Shown: piece by piece, positions 26,178 through 38,766 of the stretch
Numbering within the stretch: position 1 is the stretch's first letter
Layout: each line of letters begins with the position of its first letter
Source: Pseudomonas laurylsulfativorans
GTDB lineage: Bacteria; Pseudomonadota; Gammaproteobacteria; Pseudomonadales; Pseudomonadaceae
Length of the DNA stretch: 64,000 nt
Assembly: GCF_002906155.1 (NCBI RefSeq)
Contig: NZ_MUJK01000001.1
Coordinates: forward strand, 1,178,001-1,242,000
Direction: 5' to 3'
Notes under the pieces: model-generated
Databases searched by the model: none
What the model saw: the letters and a program-made list of their open reading frames with translations, nothing else
Told to the model about the DNA's origin: nothing
Program-made: the position numbers and the translations under genes

Positions 26178-27361
26178 CACAACACCTCGAAAAGGCCGGC
26201 GGCGCCCATGCCACCGCCCACACACATGGTGATCACGACGTATTTGACGCCGCGACGTTGTCCTTCCAGCAGTGCATGGCCCACCATCCGGGAGCCACTC
26301 ATCCCGTAGGGATGGCCGATGGCGATGGCGCCACCGTTGACATTGAGTCGTTCGTTGGGGATCCCCAGCTTGTCCCGACAGTAGATCACCTGGCAGGCAA
26401 ACGCCTCGTTCAGTTCCCAGAGGCCGATATCGTCTACCTTCAATCCATGCTGCTTGAGTAACTTGGGCACCGCCAGTACGGGCCCGATCCCCATCTCCTC
26501 GGGCGCCAGCCCGGCCACGGCGATGCCTCGATACAGGCCAATGGGCTCGAGGTTGCGTTGTTGCGCCAAACGCCCGTCCATCAACACGCAGGCGCTGGCG
26601 CCGTCGGACAACTGGCTGGCATTGCCAGCGGTGATACTGCCGCCCTCCACCACTGACTTGAGGATACTCAGGTCCTGCAACTGGGTACCCGGGCGGTTAC
26701 CTTCGTCCATGTTCAGGGTCACAGGTCGATGACTGAGAACACCCGTGACCTTGTCCAACTCCGCCCTGGTGGTGCTGACTGAAATGATCTCGTCAGCGAA
26801 CAATCCCGCCTGCTGGGCAGCGGCGGTGCGCTGCTGGGATTGCAGGGAGTAGGCATCCTGCATTTCACGGGTGATGCCATAACGCTGGGCAACCCGCTCT
26901 GCGGTCTGCAACATGGGCATATAGGCATGCACGGCATGCTGCTCTACGCGAGGATCACGTTCAGCGAACGCCCACTCCATGTTCCTGGTTTGCACGGCGC
27001 TGATATTTTCCTGCCCCGCGCCGATGGTCACCCGCATGCCATCGTGAATGATCTGTTTGGCAGCCGTGGCGATGGCCATGAGTCCCGAGGCGCATTGGCG
27101 ATCAATGGTTTGCCCGGCCACGCTCAACGGCAACCCGGCGGCCAACGCACTCATACGCCCCAGGTTCCAGCCTGCTGTACCGCCGGGCATCGCGGTGCCC
27201 ATAACCAGATCCTCGATCTCGCCCGGCTCGATACCCGCCCGCTCGACGGCAGCAGCAATCGCAAACGACGCCATGCTGGGGGACTTGAGGGTATTGAATG
27301 CCCCCCTGAAGGCCTTGGCGATCGGTGTTCTGGCGGTTGAAAGAATGACAGCGTCTGACAT
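26177..27361 (-). CDS. Acetyl-CoA acyltransferase (thiolase), left island
   Basis: A 394-residue degradative thiolase that would cleave 3-ketoacyl-CoA with free CoA. Seen: active-site Cys90 in [23 protein letters not shown] with the catalytic His, and the second Cys in [11 protein letters not shown]. Normal length. It is coupled to the SDR downstream and sits 25 bp after the FadB-like gene. A second, clearly different thiolase is at 58150, supporting two separate CoA pathways. Confidence 0.94.
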   Translation of the reverse strand: MSDAVILSTARTPIAKAFRGAFNTLKSPSMASFAIAAAVERAGIEPGEIEDLVMGTAMPGGTAGWNLGRMSALAAGLPLSVAGQTIDRQCASGLMAIATAAKQIIHDGMRVTIGAGQENISAVQTRNMEWAFAERDPRVEQHAVHAYMPMLQTAERVAQRYGITREMQDAYSLQSQQRTAAAQQAGLFADEIISVSTTRAELDKVTGVLSHRPVTLNMDEGNRPGTQLQDLSILKSVVEGGSITAGNASQLSDGASACVLMDGRLAQQRNLEPIGLYRGIAVAGLAPEEMGIGPVLAVPKLLKQHGLKVDDIGLWELNEAFACQVIYCRDKLGIPNERLNVNGGAIAIGHPYGMSGSRMVGHALLEGQRRGVKYVVITMCVGGGMGAAGLFEVL

Positions 27362-27386
27362 GTGCAGAATTCCTTGAGTAAGTGCC

Positions 27387-29498
<2,112 letters not shown>

Positions 29499-29537
29499 GA
29501 TCGTGTTCCTGAAAGCTGAAGGCTGATGAAATGCAGC

Positions 29538-31331
29538 TCAGAACCAGCGGCCCTGCATGTCATGGCAGGCGCTGTTACCGGCGCAGAGCAATTGGGCAAT
29601 ACCGGTTAACGGGGCCAATTCCCACTCCATGTAGTACCGTGCCGTGTGTAACTTGCCGCGATAGAAATCCCCCTCGTCACCGACGACTCCACGCTGCAAG
29701 GCACACTCGGCAAGGATCGCCTGGCGCAACCACACCCAACCCACCAGAACACGGCCAAACAGGTCCAGGTACGCTGTGGCATTGGACAGGCCGAGGTCTG
29801 CGTGGGCGGCGACTTGCAGCTGCAGCGAGGCAGTCACGTCTTGCAGTACCGCCAGGCCCTGGGCCAGCCGCTGACCCAGCGGTGCGCATTCATCCAGGCT
29901 GCTGGCCTGCTGCAGGCTGTACCCGACTTTTTCAAGGAACAAGGCATAGCCTCGCCCGCCCTTCAAACCGAGTTTGCGACCGAGCAAGTCAAGGGCCTGG
30001 ATGCTCTCTGTGCCCTCATGAATAGGGTTCAGGCGGTTGTCACGGTACAACTGCTCCAACGGGTATTCGCGGGTGTAGCCCGCGCCACCGAGTATCTGGA
30101 TCCCCAGATCGGAGGCCATCAGGCCGTATCGAGAAGGCCAGGTCTTGACCATCGGGGTCAGCAAATCCAGCAATTGCGCCGCATCACCACGGGACTGTTC
30201 GGTGCCACCCGTGTGCGAATCCTCCACCAGGCTGCTGGCGTACAGGCACAGCGCCATGGAGCCCTCGGCATAGGCCTTTTGCATCAGCAACATGCGCCGC
30301 ACATCGGCGTGCTCGATAATCGGAACCTGACGCGTCAAAGGATCCTTGCAACTGGCCAGGCGACCTTGAGGTCGTTCACGGGCGTAATCCAACGCATGCA
30401 GAAAACTCTGATAAGCCAGGCTGGCCGCACCGAGGCCTACGCCGATGCGGGCTTCGTTCATCATCTGGAACATGTACGCCAGGCCTTTGTTGGCTTCGCC
30501 CACAAGGTAGCCGACAGCGCCGTCACGCTCGCCGAAACTCAGCACGGTCGAGGTGGTGTTGCGATAACCCATCTTGTGCAACAGGCCCGCCAGGGCAACG
30601 TCATTGCGTGGCCCGACCGTGCCATCCGCGTTCACGTTGAACTTTGGCACCACAAACAGCGAAATCCCCTTCACCCCCGCAGGTGCGCCCTCGATACGGG
30701 CCAGCACCAGGTGCACGATGTTTTCGGTCATCTCGTGATCACCACCCGAGATGAACATCTTTTGTCCGAACACCCGGAAGCTGCCATCGCTGGCCGGCAC
30801 TGCTCGGGTGCGCAGATCACCGAGCGCCGAGCCTTGCCCTGGTTCGGTCAAGGCCATGGTGCCGCTGAAGCGACCGGCAAACATGGCCGGCAGGAATCGC
30901 TGTTGCAACTCACTGGAGGCGAAACTCTTGATGAGATTGGCCGCGCCTATGCTCAGGAATGGGTAACCGGTGGTGGCGATATTGGCCGCATTGAAATACG
31001 CCATGCAGGCTCGCAGGAGTACTTCGGGCAACTGCAGTCCGCCGTCCGCAAAATCATGGTGTGCTGCCAGAAACCCCGCATTGGCGAAAGCATCCCAGGC
31101 AGCCTTGGTTTCAGGAATCAGGCTGACCCGTTCACCATCAAAAGTGGGCTCGTTGTGGTCGCCCTTGTGGTTGTGGGGCGCGAAGAACTCTGCCGCCACC
31201 TGGCGTGCGGTCGTCAGCGTGGCATCGAACACCGCACGATCATGTTCGGCGTAACGCTCGCGCTCGAGCAAGGCCTGGGTATCGAGAAATTCGTACAGCA
31301 GAAACTGAAAATCGCGTTCGTTGAGCAACAT
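29538..31331 (-). CDS. Acyl-CoA dehydrogenase, large DmdC-like type
   Basis: A 597-residue FAD-dependent acyl-CoA dehydrogenase with the extra C-terminal domain (~470-597) found in 3-methylmercaptopropionyl-CoA dehydrogenase-like enzymes. The core includes MALTEPGQGSALGDLRT (flavin and substrate loop) and LGIQILGGAGYTREYPLEQ with RDNRLNPIHEGTESIQ, where the Glu of HEGTES sits at the catalytic-base position. It should introduce the 2,3-double bond of an acyl-CoA. First gene of the operon 31331-25407; about 140 bp separate it from the LAL regulator, so its promoter probably lies there. Confidence 0.92.
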   Translation of the reverse strand: MLLNERDFQFLLYEFLDTQALLERERYAEHDRAVFDATLTTARQVAAEFFAPHNHKGDHNEPTFDGERVSLIPETKAAWDAFANAGFLAAHHDFADGGLQLPEVLLRACMAYFNAANIATTGYPFLSIGAANLIKSFASSELQQRFLPAMFAGRFSGTMALTEPGQGSALGDLRTRAVPASDGSFRVFGQKMFISGGDHEMTENIVHLVLARIEGAPAGVKGISLFVVPKFNVNADGTVGPRNDVALAGLLHKMGYRNTTSTVLSFGERDGAVGYLVGEANKGLAYMFQMMNEARIGVGLGAASLAYQSFLHALDYARERPQGRLASCKDPLTRQVPIIEHADVRRMLLMQKAYAEGSMALCLYASSLVEDSHTGGTEQSRGDAAQLLDLLTPMVKTWPSRYGLMASDLGIQILGGAGYTREYPLEQLYRDNRLNPIHEGTESIQALDLLGRKLGLKGGRGYALFLEKVGYSLQQASSLDECAPLGQRLAQGLAVLQDVTASLQLQVAAHADLGLSNATAYLDLFGRVLVGWVWLRQAILAECALQRGVVGDEGDFYRGKLHTARYYMEWELAPLTGIAQLLCAGNSACHDMQGRWF

Positions 31332-31469
31332 AAAAGTGAATCCCGCCGAGAATAGTCATGAGCGAAAACGACTTTGATGTTGTATCAGCGCAGGCTTGGC
31401 AATTCGTCAAACCAAGGGTGGAGTTTGGGATGGAGTTGTCCACAGGCGTTGGGTGGAGTGCGCAGGATG

Positions 31470-34118
31470 TCAGCTCAGCAACCCGACACTACGGGCTTTA
31501 CGCAAAGCTTCATCGCGGTCATTGACCTCCAGCTTGCGAAACAGATTGTTGATATGGGTCTTGACCGTACTCAGGCTGACAAACAACGACTCGGCGATTT
31601 GTGCATTGCCCTGCCCCTTGGCCATGCGTTGCAACACCTCGCGCTCGCGGCGAGTAACCGGTTCGGCCAAGCGCTGCCTCTGGTGAACCGGTCTCAACAG
31701 GTTCGGCATCAAACTCTTCAGTTGTTGCGGGCCAGGCAGCTCTCGTTGCAACTCATACTGTTTGCGGGCTTCAGGTGCGATCAACTGCTGGAACAGATCG
31801 CTCATGGCAGCCCCTTCATAATGCAGCAATTGGCCCAACTGGAACTCACAGGCCAGCGCAACCGCCTCGTCGAGTAGACGCATGGCTTGTGGCTGATCGC
31901 TCTGGTCCATGGCCATGCTCGCTTCGAGCAGTAACAGGTCGAGCTTGAGCCGGCGATGGTGCTGCTCTTCGGCCAACTCATTGAGTTCCTGCAACCGTTG
32001 CACCACCACAGCCTTTTGCCCGAGGTGACGTTGCACCCAGGCATAGGCGAGTATCTCGTCAGGCTGTACGTCTTCGGCATATTGCTGCTTGCACCAGTGC
32101 CACTCCCCTAGCCAGCTCAAGAGAAAGTCCTGATCGCCGTGGCGAACGGCGTGCCGAACCCGCCAGGCACCTGCAAGACGATAGACGCGCCATTGGCCGA
32201 ACTCCTTGGCCAGGCGCCGTGCCTGATCCCATCGCGCTACGGCACGGGCGGAATCGCCAAGCGCGTCAAACAGGCAGGCCTGATGATGGAAAACCAGCGC
32301 CAGAGCAGCACTCTGGGGAAAATCCATCGCGATCTTTTCTGCTTTGGCCAGGCTCAGTGACGCGGCGCTCAAGGCATTGCGTTGCATCAGGACCAGCCCC
32401 TGCCCCAGGTGTAGAAACGCGTCATAAAAATTGCCCGATACCTTACCCATACCATGCTCAAGCGCACCTTCGAAAAAGCGTTGCCGGGCCTGTTCGGTTT
32501 TGCCCTGCGCCAACTCGATTTCCGCGGCCTGCAGATGCAAACGATGGGTATAGCCTTTGAAGCCCAGCGCCGATATCTGCTTCAGGGCCTCGTCGTTTTG
32601 GCCTTGAGCATCGTCCAGGCGACCCAGCGCTGCCAGGCACCCGCCACTGTTGGCATGCAGGATTGCAGTCGCTGCGTTGGCCGCGGGATACCGCTCAAGG
32701 GCACCGCGCACCACATCCACCCCATGGCGCAGGTTGCCGCCCAACCAGGCCAGGTGACTGCGCAGGAACGCTATCGTTTGCATGACGCGATCCAGGCGAT
32801 AGTGATCGGATTGCCCGATCAGGCGTTTCAACGCGCTGATACACGCACGCGTACGCTCGATGTCGTTGGTCACGATCAAGGTCGACGCTTCGGTCATGGC
32901 CAGATTCAGGTGATTGGATTCGTTGTCACGCAATGCGTGGTTGAGGAAGTCGACGATCGCATTGATCTCACCTTCACGCAGCAGGTCGAACGTGTGTTGC
33001 TCCACGGTACGAAATAAAGCCTTGGTGTTTTTTGCCCGACCGTATTGATAGACCGCCTGCGCGTAAAAGGCATTGGCCAACAGCCAATCGGCCGCTTGCT
33101 GATGCAGTTGCAACAGGCTGGAATTATCACGTCGGCGCAGTCGTTGTTGCGCCGTCACCCGCAGGGCCGGATGGTACTGATAGCGAAGGCGTTCGCCTGC
33201 ACGCTCTTCGATGAAAAGGTCGAGTTGCAGCAGTTTGCGCAGCAGCACCTCGGCGTGGGGGTCACCCGAAAGTACCGCCGCCAGCTCCAGATCGAAGGCA
33301 CTCACCACCGAGGTGCGCTCAATGAACCCGACCAGGCCTTGGGGCAATCGGCGAAACAGCTCCTCTTCGATGAACAGGGCGATTTGCTGGTAGGACGCCT
33401 GAATGGCCTGCTGCAGCCGTTCGGACTGGCTGTCGATGACGCGTAAGTCCCGGTAGGCCGAACACCAGAACAGCACACCACTGATCCAGCCTTCGCTCCC
33501 GGCCTGCAATCGATAGACGAACGCGGGCTCAAGCGCCACGCCCTGCGCCAACAAAACCTGCTGTGTTTCTTCGCCATCGAGCGCCAACTCGCGCGGGCCG
33601 AGAATACACAGCCGATTGTCCCGGCGCAGGTGGCTCAAACCTAGTGCAGGCTGGCCTTCGCTCGCCGCGACAATCCGCAACTGGCGGGGCGATTGGTGCA
33701 GGAGCGCCTCCAAATAACCGAGCACCCGGGTGGAGCGCAACAGGTGCAGGTCATCGAAGCAAAGCGTGTAAGTCGAAGTCAGGCTGTCGAGATGGCTGCG
33801 GATGGCCGCCCACGCCTGATCCCGATCCATACCTTCTGGCAGCCCGCGCTTGAACAACAGTAGGTAAAGGTGCCCGAGAAAATGGATCGGTTCGTTATCC
33901 GAGCGATCGATGCGGTAAAAACCCTGATGCATACCCAACTGTTCCAGCAGTTGGCTCATCAACACTGATTTTCCGTAGCCCAACGGCGCACGCAGCAGCG
34001 TCAGCGCGGTATCCTCGGCCAATGCGGCGGCTATCTGCTCCAACACCCGAGGCCTTGGGATCAGCGTGCGCGGCAAGGCTGCGGAGCGAAACTTGCTGGT
34101 ATCGATCGGTATTTTCAC
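31470..34118 (-). CDS. LuxR-family LAL (MalT-like) ATP-dependent regulator
   Basis: An 882-residue regulator of the large ATP-binding LuxR class. Seen: Walker A APLGYGKS at ~44-51, a Walker B-like TYTLCFDDLHLL near 120, a long TPR-like helical middle, and a C-terminal LuxR helix-turn-helix (TRREREVLQRMAKGQGNAQI, then LSTVKTHINNLFRKL). The only reasonable start is a GTG at 34118 with AAGG 8 bases upstream. Such proteins activate promoters when an inducer and ATP are bound. It lies 51 bp behind the acyl-CoA ligase on the same strand and ahead of the beta-oxidation operon, a likely target. Confidence 0.92.
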   Translation of the reverse strand: MKIPIDTSKFRSAALPRTLIPRPRVLEQIAAALAEDTALTLLRAPLGYGKSVLMSQLLEQLGMHQGFYRIDRSDNEPIHFLGHLYLLLFKRGLPEGMDRDQAWAAIRSHLDSLTSTYTLCFDDLHLLRSTRVLGYLEALLHQSPRQLRIVAASEGQPALGLSHLRRDNRLCILGPRELALDGEETQQVLLAQGVALEPAFVYRLQAGSEGWISGVLFWCSAYRDLRVIDSQSERLQQAIQASYQQIALFIEEELFRRLPQGLVGFIERTSVVSAFDLELAAVLSGDPHAEVLLRKLLQLDLFIEERAGERLRYQYHPALRVTAQQRLRRRDNSSLLQLHQQAADWLLANAFYAQAVYQYGRAKNTKALFRTVEQHTFDLLREGEINAIVDFLNHALRDNESNHLNLAMTEASTLIVTNDIERTRACISALKRLIGQSDHYRLDRVMQTIAFLRSHLAWLGGNLRHGVDVVRGALERYPAANAATAILHANSGGCLAALGRLDDAQGQNDEALKQISALGFKGYTHRLHLQAAEIELAQGKTEQARQRFFEGALEHGMGKVSGNFYDAFLHLGQGLVLMQRNALSAASLSLAKAEKIAMDFPQSAALALVFHHQACLFDALGDSARAVARWDQARRLAKEFGQWRVYRLAGAWRVRHAVRHGDQDFLLSWLGEWHWCKQQYAEDVQPDEILAYAWVQRHLGQKAVVVQRLQELNELAEEQHHRRLKLDLLLLEASMAMDQSDQPQAMRLLDEAVALACEFQLGQLLHYEGAAMSDLFQQLIAPEARKQYELQRELPGPQQLKSLMPNLLRPVHQRQRLAEPVTRREREVLQRMAKGQGNAQIAESLFVSLSTVKTHINNLFRKLEVNDRDEALRKARSVGLLS

Positions 34119-34169
34119 GACGACTGCCTTGGGACCACGAGTGTTGAATGCAATCTTAACTCCGGGCGA

Positions 34170-35819
34170 TCAGAACTGTGTCCGAATCAATTTTTTATCC
34201 AGCTTGCCGACGCTGGTGCGGGGGATTGCCGTCACGACCCGAACCTCGCTCGGAATGGCCCATTTCGATAGCGTGCCCTGATTTACAAAGCTCATCAAAT
34301 GCGCCTTGAGCGATTCAGCGTCCAGCGCCGCGGTCGACGGAGTCTGCACCAGCAGCGCCACTGGCCGCTCGCCCCAGCGCGCGTCCGGCATCCCGACGAC
34401 CGCACATTCACTGACGTGTGGATGCCGGCTGATCAGGCTTTCAATGTCCAGTGACGAAATCCACTCCCCGCCTGTCTTGATCAGGTCCTTGAGCCGATCA
34501 TGGATATGCACCAGCCCATGCTGATCGATGCTGGCGACATCGCCGGTGTGCAGCCAGCCGTCCTGCCAGAGTTTTTCGCTGCTGTCGGGGTCTTTGTAAT
34601 ACGCCGGTGTGAGCCACGGACTGCGTACCAGCAACTGACCGACCTGGTGGCCGTCCTGGGGCAAAGGCTGATGGTGCTCGTCGACCAATTTCATCTGAAC
34701 CAATGGCGCAATCACCCCCGCGCTGCAGCGCCAATGCAACTGCTGTTCTTCATCAGACTCGGCAAAGTCTGCCGGCAAACTGGTCAGCGAAATGATCGGG
34801 CAGGTTTCCGACATGCCATAGGCGCCACGCACATCCACGTTCATCGCCAACGCTTTTCGGGCCAGGCCGGCGGATAACGCTGAGCCGCCCACCAGCACAT
34901 GCCAGCCCGAGAGATCGGCATGAGTCGCTTCAGCCGCGCCGAGGACCATGGCCAACAGGGTGGGCACGCAATGCGAGTAACTGACGCGCTCGTTCACCAC
35001 CAGCGACGCCAACACATTGGGCTCGTATCGCCCTGGATAGACCTGCTTGCACCCCATCATCGTGGCGATATAGGGCACGCCCCAGGCATGCACATGAAAC
35101 ATCGGGGTGATGGGCATGTAGACCTTGTCGCGACTCAGCAGGGGCGCCCCCGCACTGGCGTGTGCGCTGGCACCCACCAATGTATGAAGCACCAATTGGC
35201 GATGGGTGAAATACACGCCTTTAGGATTGCCGGTGGTCCCGGTCGTGTAGAACAGGGTCGCCACTGCATTTTCGTCGAACTCGGGAAAGTCGTAGTGCAT
35301 CGGTTGGCCGGCCAACAACGCTTCGTACTCTCCCAGCACAGGGAGTGACGATTGAGGACCACTCTCCTCGTCCTCGCACAGCACGTAACCGCGAACACTC
35401 GGGAGCTCCCCGCCAATCGACTCCAGCAACGGAATGAAATCGCGATGCGTCAGAACGAGGGTGTCTTCGGCATGGGCCATGGTGAACTGCACCTGCTCGG
35501 GGGCCAGTCGCACGTTGACCGTGTGCAGCACGGCGCCAAGCATCGGAATGGCAAAAAAGCACTCCAGATAGCGATGACTGTCCCAGTCCAGCACGGCCAC
35601 CGTGTCCCCGGCCTTGACCCCCAATGCGCTCAACGCATGGGCGAGTTGATGAACCCTGCGATTGAGCGTCGGGTAGTCGTAGCGGGTGATGTTTCGATAG
35701 ACGATCTCGTTGTTGCCCGCCGCGCGCACACCGGCCTCCAGCAACCCAGCAATCAGCAGGGGGGATGCCTTGAAGCTTTCGGTGTTGGGCAGAAACTTTG
35801 GTTGATGAGGCAGGTTCAT
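34170..35819 (-). CDS. Acyl-CoA ligase (AMP-binding, medium-chain type)
   Basis: A 549-residue adenylate-forming enzyme that would activate a carboxylic acid to its CoA thioester with ATP. Seen: P-loop FYTTGTTGNPKGVYF, the YGMSET motif, DGWLHTGDVA, and a C-terminal GKLDKKLIR with the catalytic Lys. GGAGGA precedes the ATG. Size and motifs suit medium-chain or branched acids. It probably supplies the operon at 31331-25407. The element at 35910 is in the orientation associated with this gene, about 90 bp upstream of its start. Confidence 0.93.
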   Translation of the reverse strand: MNLPHQPKFLPNTESFKASPLLIAGLLEAGVRAAGNNEIVYRNITRYDYPTLNRRVHQLAHALSALGVKAGDTVAVLDWDSHRYLECFFAIPMLGAVLHTVNVRLAPEQVQFTMAHAEDTLVLTHRDFIPLLESIGGELPSVRGYVLCEDEESGPQSSLPVLGEYEALLAGQPMHYDFPEFDENAVATLFYTTGTTGNPKGVYFTHRQLVLHTLVGASAHASAGAPLLSRDKVYMPITPMFHVHAWGVPYIATMMGCKQVYPGRYEPNVLASLVVNERVSYSHCVPTLLAMVLGAAEATHADLSGWHVLVGGSALSAGLARKALAMNVDVRGAYGMSETCPIISLTSLPADFAESDEEQQLHWRCSAGVIAPLVQMKLVDEHHQPLPQDGHQVGQLLVRSPWLTPAYYKDPDSSEKLWQDGWLHTGDVASIDQHGLVHIHDRLKDLIKTGGEWISSLDIESLISRHPHVSECAVVGMPDARWGERPVALLVQTPSTAALDAESLKAHLMSFVNQGTLSKWAIPSEVRVVTAIPRTSVGKLDKKLIRTQF

Positions 35820-35909
35820 CGTTCCTCCAGTGGCTTTGAGTCTTGTATTTATTGGCCGATTTTCTAGCGCGTTGCCGTGCTTCGATCTTTAACCTACGGG
35901 TGGATTTGC

Positions 35910-35928
35910 AACAGGTTCAAGGTGGCCA
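35910..35928 (+). promoter_or_regulatory. AACAGGT-N7-GGMCA element, site 8
   Basis: Sequence AACAGGTTCAAGGTGGCCA followed by TATTT, in the 253-bp divergent region between the acyl-CoA ligase and the iron alcohol dehydrogenase. Confidence 0.75.
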
Positions 35929-36072
35929 TATTTCCCCGCCTCACCCTTGGCCAACCCTCTTTCTCCACCCTGTCGAAAAGCAAATTCCACCTTCAGGTTG
36001 AAGCTCGCCAGAAGCCGGTGCTCTTAAATGGGCCATCGACTGCGAACCAACTCCTGTCAGGAATCCGGACTC

Positions 36073-37236
36073 ATGAGCATCTTCAAACCCTTCACCTTTG
36101 ACACCATTGCCTCGATCGTCGCCGAGTGGGGCGCCGCGCGCCGCCTGGGCGAAATCCTGGGAAACTGGACCGAGCGGCGCAACCTGCTGATCGTCACCGA
36201 CAAGTTTCTGCACACCGCCGGCCTGTTGGACGCCGCCAAGGCTTCACTGGTTGAGGCCGGCTTTGCTGTCAGCGTGTTCGACGACGTGGTCGCCGACCCA
36301 CCTGAAGCCGTGCTGCACGACTGCGTGGGCCAGGCCAAAGCCGCAAACGTCGACCTGGTGCTGGGCCTGGGCGGCGGTTCATCGATGGACATTGCCAAAC
36401 TGGCCGCCGTGCTAATCCCCTCCAACCAGGCGCTGGCCGAGCTGTATGGCATCGGCAAGGTCAAGGGCACGCGCTTGCCATTGGTGCAAATCCCGACCAC
36501 GGCGGGTACCGGCTCGGAGGTGACCAACATCACCATTCTGACGACAGGCGAGACGACCAAGATGGGCGTCGTATCCAACCAGCTGTATGCCGACAAGGTG
36601 ATCCTCGACGCCGAACTGACCATCGGCCTGCCACCGCTGATCACCGCCGCCACCGGTATCGATGCAATGGTGCACGCCATCGAGGCCTACACCAGCCGGC
36701 ATCGAAAGAACCCGGTGTCGGATGCCCTCGCCCGCGAGGCCTTGAGGCTGTTGGCGCGCAACCTGATCGCAGCCTGCGAAGACGGCAAGAATCGCCTGGC
36801 CCGCGAGGCCATGCTGCTCGGCGCGACGCTCGCCGGCCAAGCGTTTGCCAATGCCCCGGTCGCCGCGGTGCATGCACTGGCGTATCCGCTGGGCGGCCAC
36901 TACCACATCCCCCACGGGCTTTCCAATGCGCTGATGCTGGGGCCGGTATTGCGCTTCAACCTGAGTGCCGCAGCGCCGCTGTACGCGGAACTGGCTGACG
37001 TGTTGCTGGGTGCAAGCACCGCGACGGTCACTGCCCGTGCGAACCGCTTCGTCGAATTCATGGAAGACCTGATGAACCGCTCCGGTGCGCCGCGTCGACT
37101 GCGCGACGTCAACGTCCGCGAAGACAGCCTGGCACTGATGGCCCATGACGCCATGAAACAGGAGCGCCTGTTGATGAACAACCCCGTCGAAGTGCGCGAG
37201 GCGGACGCCCTGGCCCTTTACAGAAAAGCCTTCTAA
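36073..37236 (+). CDS. Iron-containing alcohol dehydrogenase
   Basis: A 387-residue group III (Fe-type) NAD(P)-dependent alcohol dehydrogenase. Seen: GGGSSMDIAK for NAD(P) binding, TTAGTGSEVT, and the metal-binding histidines in MVHAIEAYTS and HALAYPLGGHYHIPHG. The start at 36073 follows AGGA; the upstream frame has no ribosome site. It would oxidise the alcohol released when the BVMO ester product is hydrolysed, matching its position directly ahead of the BVMO and HSL esterase. The reverse reaction is chemically possible. Confidence 0.92.
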   Translation: MSIFKPFTFDTIASIVAEWGAARRLGEILGNWTERRNLLIVTDKFLHTAGLLDAAKASLVEAGFAVSVFDDVVADPPEAVLHDCVGQAKAANVDLVLGLGGGSSMDIAKLAAVLIPSNQALAELYGIGKVKGTRLPLVQIPTTAGTGSEVTNITILTTGETTKMGVVSNQLYADKVILDAELTIGLPPLITAATGIDAMVHAIEAYTSRHRKNPVSDALAREALRLLARNLIAACEDGKNRLAREAMLLGATLAGQAFANAPVAAVHALAYPLGGHYHIPHGLSNALMLGPVLRFNLSAAAPLYAELADVLLGASTATVTARANRFVEFMEDLMNRSGAPRRLRDVNVREDSLALMAHDAMKQERLLMNNPVEVREADALALYRKAF

Positions 37237-37275
37237 CCAGCCCCTTTATTGTCCCTATTCACAAGGTATCGACCC

Positions 37276-38766
37276 ATGTTGAACACAGCACAAACTTCCT
37301 ACGACATCGTCATTCTCGGTGCGGGCTTCGGCGGCCTGGGCATGGGCGCGCAGTTGAAAATGCAAGGCATCGACAACTTCATCATCCTGGAGCGCGGCGC
37401 GCGCATTGGCGGGGTATGGCGCGACAACGCCTACCCCGGAGCCGCCTGCGATACCGAATCACACTTGTACTGCTACAGCTTTTACCCGCACCTTCGCGTC
37501 AGCAAGATGTATGCAGACCGCGATGAACTGCTGCGCTACATGGACTCCATGGCCGCTCGTTATGACTTGATGAAACACGTCAAACTCAACAGCGAGCTGA
37601 GCCAGGCCCACTGGGACGAACAGGCCAATCGCTGGGCTTTCGAGCTCGCCGACGGTCGGCGTTTGCAGGGGCGTTTTTTCGTCCCGGCCTGGGGCCAACT
37701 GAACAAGCCGGCCATCCCCGCGTTCAAGGGCCTGGATACCTTTGCCGGCCACGCCTTTCACTCGGCCCAATGGCCAGAGGGCCTGGACCTTACCGGCAAG
37801 AAAGTCGCCAGCATTGGCGCAGCCGCCAGTGCCGTGCAGTACGTGCCGGAAGTGGCGAAGCAGGCGAGCCATTTGACAGTATTCCAACGCAGCGCCAACT
37901 GGATCATGCCGCGCAACCAGATGGTCTTCACCCGGGAGCAACTGGATGCTTATAGCGCGCAACCGGAGCTGTACGAGGAAAGTCGACGCACCCTGCACGC
38001 CTTTCGCGAAAACGGCTTCGCACGCACCCGTCACGGTACCGACGCACAGCAGGAAGGCATCAAAATGGCCACCGGCCACTTGGCGGCGCAAGTGTCGGAT
38101 GAAGCACTTCGCGCCAAGCTGATCCCGGACTACGAGTTCGCCTGCAAACGAATCCTGCGCTCCGATGACTATTACCCGGCACTGATGCGCAGCAACGTGA
38201 CACTGGAAACGGCTGCCGTCGATCGGTTCGTCCCCGAAGGCATCATCGACAAAAACGGCACGCTGCATGAACTGGACAGCGTCATCTTCGGCACCGGCTT
38301 TGAAAGCCAGGCTTTCCAGGGGGATCTACAGGTGACCGGAACCCGCGGCCAGACCCTGCACGATCGCTGGGCACAAGGCGCCGAAGCCTACCTGGGCATG
38401 ACGGTGCCGGGTTTCCCGAACATGTTCATGATTTACGGGCCCAACACCAACCTGAACCACAATTCGATCATTACCATGCTCGAGATCCAGCAGCGCTACA
38501 TTATCCAGGCGGTCAAAGGGCTCGGCGAACACCCGCGCGCCGCAGTCGACGTCAAGCCCGACACCTTCAACGCCTACAACGATTCGCTGCAGACCAATAT
38601 GCAGTCCTCGGCGTTCTCCTCAGACTGCTCCAGCTGGTACAAAAACGCCGCCGGCAAGGTCATCAACAACTGGTCGGGCACCGTTGACGAGTACCGGGCA
38701 CTGGCCGCGGACTGGAAGGTGGACGATTATCGTCTGTTGGTTGCCAGGGAGTCTGTGTATTCATGA
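37276..38766 (+). CDS. Baeyer-Villiger monooxygenase with altered NADPH motif
   Basis: A 496-residue class B flavin monooxygenase. Seen: FAD motif GAGFGG near 15-20, GGVWRDNAYPGAACD, and the BVMO fingerprint FAGHAFHSAQWP at 157-168 region (F157, H162, W166, P167). The second Rossmann motif reads GAAASA, the central glycine of GxGxxG/A being replaced by alanine, and the late ATG motif reads GTGFES. The protein is otherwise intact. The start at 37276 has AAGG; the upstream frame begins with TTG. The stop overlaps the esterase start (ATGA), so ketone oxidation and ester cleavage are made together. Confidence 0.9.
   Translation: MLNTAQTSYDIVILGAGFGGLGMGAQLKMQGIDNFIILERGARIGGVWRDNAYPGAACDTESHLYCYSFYPHLRVSKMYADRDELLRYMDSMAARYDLMKHVKLNSELSQAHWDEQANRWAFELADGRRLQGRFFVPAWGQLNKPAIPAFKGLDTFAGHAFHSAQWPEGLDLTGKKVASIGAAASAVQYVPEVAKQASHLTVFQRSANWIMPRNQMVFTREQLDAYSAQPELYEESRRTLHAFRENGFARTRHGTDAQQEGIKMATGHLAAQVSDEALRAKLIPDYEFACKRILRSDDYYPALMRSNVTLETAAVDRFVPEGIIDKNGTLHELDSVIFGTGFESQAFQGDLQVTGTRGQTLHDRWAQGAEAYLGMTVPGFPNMFMIYGPNTNLNHNSIITMLEIQQRYIIQAVKGLGEHPRAAVDVKPDTFNAYNDSLQTNMQSSAFSSDCSSWYKNAAGKVINNWSGTVDEYRALAADWKVDDYRLLVARESVYS

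Noticed and set aside
29802..31355. 517-codon frame antisense to the large acyl-CoA dehydrogenase
   Set aside because: The minus-strand frame has intact family motifs throughout. The antisense frame has none.
31441..31459. Further AACAGGT-N7-GGMCA copy upstream of the beta-oxidation operon (CACAGGC-N7-GGAGT)
   Set aside because: Mismatches in both halves. Possible weak site only.
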